Shown: positions 59,875-64,000 of the stretch, piece by piece | Layout: every line of letters begins with the position of its first letter | Position numbering within the stretch: the first letter of the stretch is position 1 | Source: Qipengyuania_C sp046254955 | Lineage (GTDB): Bacteria; Pseudomonadota; Alphaproteobacteria; Sphingomonadales; Sphingomonadaceae | Assembly: GCF_046254955.1 (NCBI RefSeq) | Contig: NZ_JBJXRG010000001.1 | Coordinates: 62,001-126,000, forward strand | Length of the DNA stretch: 64,000 nt | Direction of reading: 5' to 3' | Notes under the pieces: model-generated | The model's input: the letters and a program-made list of their open reading frames with translations, nothing else | What the model was told of the DNA's origin: nothing | The model's database searches: none | Translations under genes and position numbers: made by a program

Positions 59875-60782
59875 CAGCTGCCGCCCTCGCTTGCGCTCAT
59901 GACTTCCTGCGCGCGTCCGGGAATCCGCATGTATATGCGCTCCGGCACGCGCATGTCGAAAGTAGCGACCTTCCCGCCCAGGAGCCGGTTGGTTCCATCG
60001 AGCCGGGCGAAGGAAACCAGCGCCGTGGCGGCGATATCCTCGCCATGAGGGAGGGCGAGCATCTGTCCGGTCTTGAAGGTGAGGTTCCAGCGGCGGTTAC
60101 CGACCCATTCGGCTGCGGCCACTTGCGGCTCAAGCGCAGGCGCTGCGTCAAGCAGCTTGGCCAGGCCGCGCGCTTGCCGGGCCGCGCCGGGGCCAGAGAG
60201 CATCAACATGGTCTTGGCGGCTTCGGGTTTGATCGTTTCCAGCTCGTTTCCGTCAATATCGATCAGGACGAAACGGCCGGGCTTTTCCAGCGCCGCATGC
60301 GGGACGCGTTCTACGATATCGATTGCCAGCGTATCGGGCAGCTGGCGCGAAACGCGCGCGTCGGAAACCCAGCTTAGCGCCAGCATCTCACTGCGCAGCG
60401 CTTCGAGATCGACCAGCGGCATCGGCCGGTCCCGCTCCGCCAGCGCACGCTCATAAACCTTGAGCTCGTTCATCCGGTCAACCCCGGTCACGCGTACGCG
60501 GCGCACTTCGAAGCCCGCATCGGAGGCGAGGTGTGCGATCTGCTGCTGTGCCATCGCCGGGACACCGGCAAGGCTGGCAACAAACCAAGCCAGTGCCACG
60601 GCACCGCCCAGGATGATCGCGAGGAAGATGCGCTGGATTTGCTCTTCGGTGAAAGGCAAGAGTGCAATCGCAGAGTCGAGAACCGAAGAGGTTTTCGCCT
60701 TTGCCTTGCGCCGGGTTTGCGAACGGCCGCGCGCGGCTGCTGCGCGCCGGACCGTCTTTCCCGAACGTTTGAGTTTAGCCAT
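59874..60782 (-). CDS. ftsQ: Cell division protein FtsQ
   Basis: About 302 residues. A basic cytoplasmic N-terminus (KRSGKTVRRAAAARGRSQTR) precedes one membrane segment (IFLAIILGGAVALAWFVASL). The POTRA domain has GFEVRRVRVTGVDRMNELKV and the beta domain continues with LPDTLAIDIVERVPHAAL and VLIDIDGNELETIKPEAAK. It is a bitopic divisome scaffold. The gene overlaps ddl by 8 bp. Confidence 0.96.
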   Translation of the reverse strand: MAKLKRSGKTVRRAAAARGRSQTRRKAKAKTSSVLDSAIALLPFTEEQIQRIFLAIILGGAVALAWFVASLAGVPAMAQQQIAHLASDAGFEVRRVRVTGVDRMNELKVYERALAERDRPMPLVDLEALRSEMLALSWVSDARVSRQLPDTLAIDIVERVPHAALEKPGRFVLIDIDGNELETIKPEAAKTMLMLSGPGAARQARGLAKLLDAAPALEPQVAAAEWVGNRRWNLTFKTGQMLALPHGEDIAATALVSFARLDGTNRLLGGKVATFDMRVPERIYMRIPGRAQEVMSASEGGS

Positions 60783-61770
60783 TGCCCATGCCCCTAGAAT
60801 CTTTGGCAGAGTTTGCCCCGTGATCGCGCAATGCGGCGGCGACGATCATTTCGACCAATTCGCCATATTCTACTCCATTCTGCTTTGCCTGTTCAGGCAC
60901 GAGACTGAGCGGTGTCATCCCCGGTTGGGTGTTGGTTTCAAGCACGAACAAACCGTCCTCCCCAAGCTCATCATCCCAGCGATAATCGGTCCGGCTAGTT
61001 CCCCTACACCCGAGAATCCTATGCGAATCAATAGCATATTTCTCACAAAGGCGCGCGATCCGCTCCGGGACATCGGCCGGGCAAACATGCGTTGTCACGC
61101 CGTCCGTATATTTGTGCTCGTAGTCGTAAAAGCCGCTCTCGATGACCAGTTCGGTGACGCCCAGCGCGCGCGGGCCATCAGGCGTATCGATCACTGCGCT
61201 GGTCAGTTCGCGGCCGCGAATATAGGGCTCGGCCAGTAGTTGTTCGAACTGTTGCCACGGCCCTATCGAGCCGCGCGCAATCGGATTGCCGAAATTGCTT
61301 TCGTCGGTGACGATGGCAACGCCCACTGAGGAGCCCTCGTTGACCGGCTTGAGTACATATGGCCGCGGCATCGGATCACGCTCAAAGAGGTCCGTACTCC
61401 TGACGATGCGGCCACCAGGCATCGGCACTCCGTGCGGCACCAGTGCCTGTTTGGTCAGTTCCTTGTCGATGGCGATGACAGACGTAGCGACACCGGAATG
61501 GGTATAGGGCACGCCCATCAGGTCGAGCATGCCCTGGACCGTTCCATCTTCGCCCGGCACACCGTGGAGCGCGTTGAAGACGACATCGGGTGCGGCTTCG
61601 GCAATGCGCGCGGCGACCTGCCGGTCCATATCGATCCGTGTCACACGATGGCCGCGCTCTTCGAGCGCCTTGGCGACACCTTCGCCCGACATCAGCGAGA
61701 CCTCACGCTCATTGGCCCAACCGCCCATCAGGACGGCAATGTGGAGCTTGCGATCAAGAAAGTCGCTCAT
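60775..61770 (-). CDS. ddl: D-alanine-D-alanine ligase
   Basis: About 331 residues, ATP-grasp ligase that makes the D-Ala-D-Ala dipeptide. Motifs are HIAVLMGGWANEREVSLMSG, NALHGVPGEDGTVQGMLDLM, YVLKPVNEGSSVGVAIVTDE and LFVLETNTQPGMTPLSLVPE. The ATG at 61770 overlaps the murB stop (ATGA), which fixes the start. A longer in-frame reading upstream is antisense to nothing real and lies within murB. Confidence 0.97.
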   Translation of the reverse strand: MSDFLDRKLHIAVLMGGWANEREVSLMSGEGVAKALEERGHRVTRIDMDRQVAARIAEAAPDVVFNALHGVPGEDGTVQGMLDLMGVPYTHSGVATSVIAIDKELTKQALVPHGVPMPGGRIVRSTDLFERDPMPRPYVLKPVNEGSSVGVAIVTDESNFGNPIARGSIGPWQQFEQLLAEPYIRGRELTSAVIDTPDGPRALGVTELVIESGFYDYEHKYTDGVTTHVCPADVPERIARLCEKYAIDSHRILGCRGTSRTDYRWDDELGEDGLFVLETNTQPGMTPLSLVPEQAKQNGVEYGELVEMIVAAALRDHGANSAKDSRGMGNG

Positions 61771-62738
61771 GGCCGCCCCACCCGCTGGATCTCCCATTCG
61801 AGCTGCACGCCCGAATTCTCGTAAACCCGCCGCTTCACTTCTTCGCCGAGACCTTCGATATCGGCGCTCGTCGCATCGCCGGTGTTGATGAGGAAATTGG
61901 TGTGCTTCTCGGAAACCTGCGCGCCGCCCATCGTCAGCCCGCGGCACCCGGCAGCGTCGACCAGTTGCCAGGCCTTGTGGCCTTCCGGATTCTTGAAAGT
62001 CGACCCTCCGGTCTTGGTCCGCAGCGGTTGCGATTGCTCGCGCGCCTCGGCGATCCGGTCCATCTCCGCGCCGATTTCCTCGGGATCCCCCGGTTCGCCC
62101 TGGAACCGCGCCGCCACCACAACAGCACCTTCGGGCAAGGCGGAATGGCGATATGTGTATTGCAGGTCCGCAGCGGGAAGTTTCACGAAGTTGCCGTCGG
62201 GCATGACGACGTCGCAATCGATCAGAACATCGGCAACTTCTCGGCCATAAGCGCCGCCGTTCATGCGCACGAAACCGCCCACTGTGCCGGGAATCCCGCG
62301 CAGGAATTCGAGTCCCGCAATTCCGGCATCGCGCGCGGTTGATGAGACGAGGATTCCGCTCGCCCCGCCGCCGCACTCCAGCACGTGATCGCCCTTGTCC
62401 AAGACCTGCGCAAACGGCTTGCCAAGGCGGATCACGACGCCAGGCACGCCGCCGTCGCGCACAATCAGATTGGAGCCCAGACCAAGCGCCATTACCGATA
62501 GATCACCCTGCAACCCCTCAAGAAAACCACGCAAGTCGTCGAGATCTTCGGGTTCGAACAGCCAGTCCGCATTGCCGCCCGTCTTGAACCAGACCAGCTT
62601 GGCCAGCGGCGCGCCACGCGTCAGCTTGCCGCGAATATTGCCGACTGGAATGAGATCGGCGGAGATCGCCTCGGTTTCCGAACCGGGCGCCATGCCATCG
62701 TCGAGCATCGGCCAGTCATCGGGCTGGGTCGACATCAT
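61767..62738 (-). CDS. murB: UDP-N-acetylenolpyruvoylglucosamine reductase
   Basis: About 323 residues. It reduces the enolpyruvyl group to make UDP-MurNAc. The FAD domain has VWFKTGGNADWLFEPEDLDD, VMALGLGSNLIVRDGGVPGV and GIPGTVGGFVRMNGGAYGRE; the substrate domain has TKTGGSTFKNPEGHKAWQLV, with Ser at the catalytic acid position. The start ATG at 62738 is one codon before a second ATG and overlaps the murC stop. Confidence 0.97.
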   Translation of the reverse strand: MMSTQPDDWPMLDDGMAPGSETEAISADLIPVGNIRGKLTRGAPLAKLVWFKTGGNADWLFEPEDLDDLRGFLEGLQGDLSVMALGLGSNLIVRDGGVPGVVIRLGKPFAQVLDKGDHVLECGGGASGILVSSTARDAGIAGLEFLRGIPGTVGGFVRMNGGAYGREVADVLIDCDVVMPDGNFVKLPAADLQYTYRHSALPEGAVVVAARFQGEPGDPEEIGAEMDRIAEAREQSQPLRTKTGGSTFKNPEGHKAWQLVDAAGCRGLTMGGAQVSEKHTNFLINTGDATSADIEGLGEEVKRRVYENSGVQLEWEIQRVGRP

Positions 62739-64000
62739 CCGCCTGCGCCTTCCTTGGCGAGACCGGCTTCGAGCCCTGTAGCCCATTTCGTGATGTCGCC
62801 CGCGCCAAGGCACACGACATAGTCGCCAGCGCCCAACTGGCCTGCCAGTTCCTGTGCCAGAACATCCTGATCGGCGATTTCCGCTGCCGCGCGATGGCCG
62901 CGCGACTTGAGACCGGCCACCAGCGCTGCCGCATCCACACCTTCGATCGGATCTTCGCCTGCGGTGTAAACCGGAGCGACATAGACCTGGTCGGCCTGGT
63001 TGAAGCAGCTCTGGAAGTCATCCATCAGATCGCGCAGCCGAGTAAAGCGATGCGGCTGGACCACAGCGAATACCTTGCCGCCAGAGACTTCGGCGGATTC
63101 GCGCGCGGCCGACAGCACGGCCTCAATCTCGACCGGGTGATGCGCATAGTCGTCGATTATGGTCGCGCCATTGTAGGAGCCGGCCTTGGTGAAGCGCCGG
63201 CGAACACCGCCGAACTCGCTGAAGCCGTTGCAGATCACCTCGTCCGAGCAGCCCATCTCGATCGCCACCGCGATTGCCGCGAGCGCGTTCTGGACATTAT
63301 GTCGTCCGGGCATCGGGAGCTTCACGCCTTCGATCCGGCGGTCTTCCTCGCCGCGCTGACGGACGATGACGTCGAAGCTGTTGCCGCCCTCTTCCGGCTG
63401 GACGTTCACACCGCAAATGTCGGCCTGGAGCGAAAAGCCATAGGTCACGACCCGGCGGTCGCGCACTTTGCCAATCACCGCCTGTACTTCGGGATGATCG
63501 ATGCACAGCACCGCCGCTCCATAGAATGGCACGTTATGGATGAACTCGACGAAGGCGTCCTTCACGCCGTCGAAATCACCATAGTGATCGAGGTGTTCGG
63601 GATCGATATTGGTGACAACAGCAAGAGTGCCGTCGAGCCGAAGGAAGCTCCCGTCGCTTTCGTCTGCCTCGACCACCATCCAGTCGGAATCGCCCAGACG
63701 TGCGTTCGAGCCGTACTGCTCGATGATCCCGCCATTGATGACCGTGGGATCGACATTGCCCGCGTCAAGCAGTGCGGCGATCATGCTGGTAGTTGTGGTC
63801 TTGCCATGCGTTCCGGCCACGGCAATCGTGTTCTTCAGCCGCATAAGCTCGGCCAACATCTCGGCGCGCCGTACCACCGGAATACGGTTTTCCAGTGCAT
63901 GCGCGACTTCGGGATTGGTCCGGCGGACTGCGGTCGAGGTGACGATTACCGCCGCACCTTCGACATTCTCTTTCTCGTGCCCGATCTTGACCGCGATACC
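62735..64000 (-). CDS. murC: UDP-N-acetylmuramate-L-alanine ligase (5' end outside window)
   Basis: About 421 residues are visible; the first 40-50 residues lie beyond the window. It adds L-Ala to UDP-MurNAc. The ATP-binding loop AVAGTHGKTTTTSMIAALLD, EADESDGSFLRLDGTLAVVT, GRHNVQNALAAIAVAIEMG, DDYAHHPVEIEAVLSAARE and VVQPHRFTRLRDLMDDF are all present. It overlaps murB by 4 bp, in the order murC-murB-ddl-ftsQ-ftsA-ftsZ. Confidence 0.97.
   Translation of the reverse strand, partial: GIAVKIGHEKENVEGAAVIVTSTAVRRTNPEVAHALENRIPVVRRAEMLAELMRLKNTIAVAGTHGKTTTTSMIAALLDAGNVDPTVINGGIIEQYGSNARLGDSDWMVVEADESDGSFLRLDGTLAVVTNIDPEHLDHYGDFDGVKDAFVEFIHNVPFYGAAVLCIDHPEVQAVIGKVRDRRVVTYGFSLQADICGVNVQPEEGGNSFDVIVRQRGEEDRRIEGVKLPMPGRHNVQNALAAIAVAIEMGCSDEVICNGFSEFGGVRRRFTKAGSYNGATIIDDYAHHPVEIEAVLSAARESAEVSGGKVFAVVQPHRFTRLRDLMDDFQSCFNQADQVYVAPVYTAGEDPIEGVDAAALVAGLKSRGHRAAAEIADQDVLAQELAGQLGAGDYVVCLGAGDITKWATGLEAGLAKEGAGG

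Overview
The window is a GC-rich, densely packed chromosomal segment from an alphaproteobacterium, most likely Sphingomonadales and probably near Erythrobacter/Altererythrobacter. That placement is an inference. It rests on the murC-murB-ddl-ftsQ-ftsA-ftsZ order, an FtsZ with a very long acidic linker, the SUMT-DUF2849-CysI-DUF934-CysH sulfur operon, DUF6356 and DUF1499 proteins, and many ATGA/GTGA/TGATG gene overlaps. No rRNA, tRNA, CRISPR array, transposase or phage gene was seen. The longest stretch without a gene is about 190 bp (35823-36011).

Region A, 1-35.9 kb, looks like a large accessory catabolic island. Its outer operons are: (1) a minus-strand CoA-activation and beta-oxidation-type operon (CaiB-type CoA-transferase, acyl-CoA dehydrogenase, MaoC hydratase, CitE-like lyase); (2) a plus-strand operon 5655-13116 (VOC protein, unknown protein, MFS transporter, FAD-linked oxidase, Tat-exported nitrilase-fold protein, second unknown protein, MDR reductase); (3) a minus-strand operon 14631-21250 (MDR reductase, DUF1330-cupin fusion, calycin-like protein, aldehyde dehydrogenase, two polysaccharide-deacetylase-fold hydrolases, isochorismatase-like hydrolase); (4) a plus-strand operon 21340-28529 (duplicated alpha/beta hydrolase, calycin-like protein, LeuC/LeuD-like isomerase, HMG-CoA-lyase-like aldolase, CoA-transferase, two VOC lipoproteins); (5) a minus-strand block 29337-35822 (YeiH-like transporter, two VOC proteins, DUF1330, two small membrane proteins, a second Tat nitrilase-fold protein, a small unknown protein, a methyltransferase). 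Many families occur two to five times.

The strongest non-gene signal is a perfect palindrome, ATTTGTCCGGACAAAT. It occurs in four intergenic regions of this island (3785, 5597, 21316, 35835), with a near copy at 3824, always upstream of operon starts. I infer one regulon under a palindrome-binding repressor, perhaps GntR/FadR-like, that is not encoded in the window. A transglutaminase-like/TetR gene pair (13182-14557) interrupts the island and lies between two similar 32-bp hairpin repeats. Both nitrilase-fold proteins lack the catalytic cysteine. The substrate is unknown. The gene content fits hydrolysis and oxidation of a complex ester or amide to branched dicarboxylic acids, activation to CoA esters, and lyase cleavage to central metabolites.

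Region B, 36-49.4 kb, is ordinary metabolism: a TVP38-flavoprotein disulfide reductase fusion, a DUF1499 protein, QueF, a proline-rich membrane protein, sulfurtransferase, cystathionine beta-lyase, an MscS channel, and the assimilatory sulfate-reduction operon (SUMT, DUF2849, CysI, DUF934, CysH), then a lipoprotein and an NAD(P)-epimerase-like protein.

Region C, 49.4-64 kb, is all on the minus strand: ProB, Obg, a polyproline lipoprotein, a Bax-inhibitor-like protein, ProC, YbjN, a TPR/SPOR protein, and the division and cell-wall cluster ftsZ, ftsA, ftsQ, ddl, murB and murC (murC is cut by the window edge). A perfect DnaA box lies between ftsA and ftsZ.
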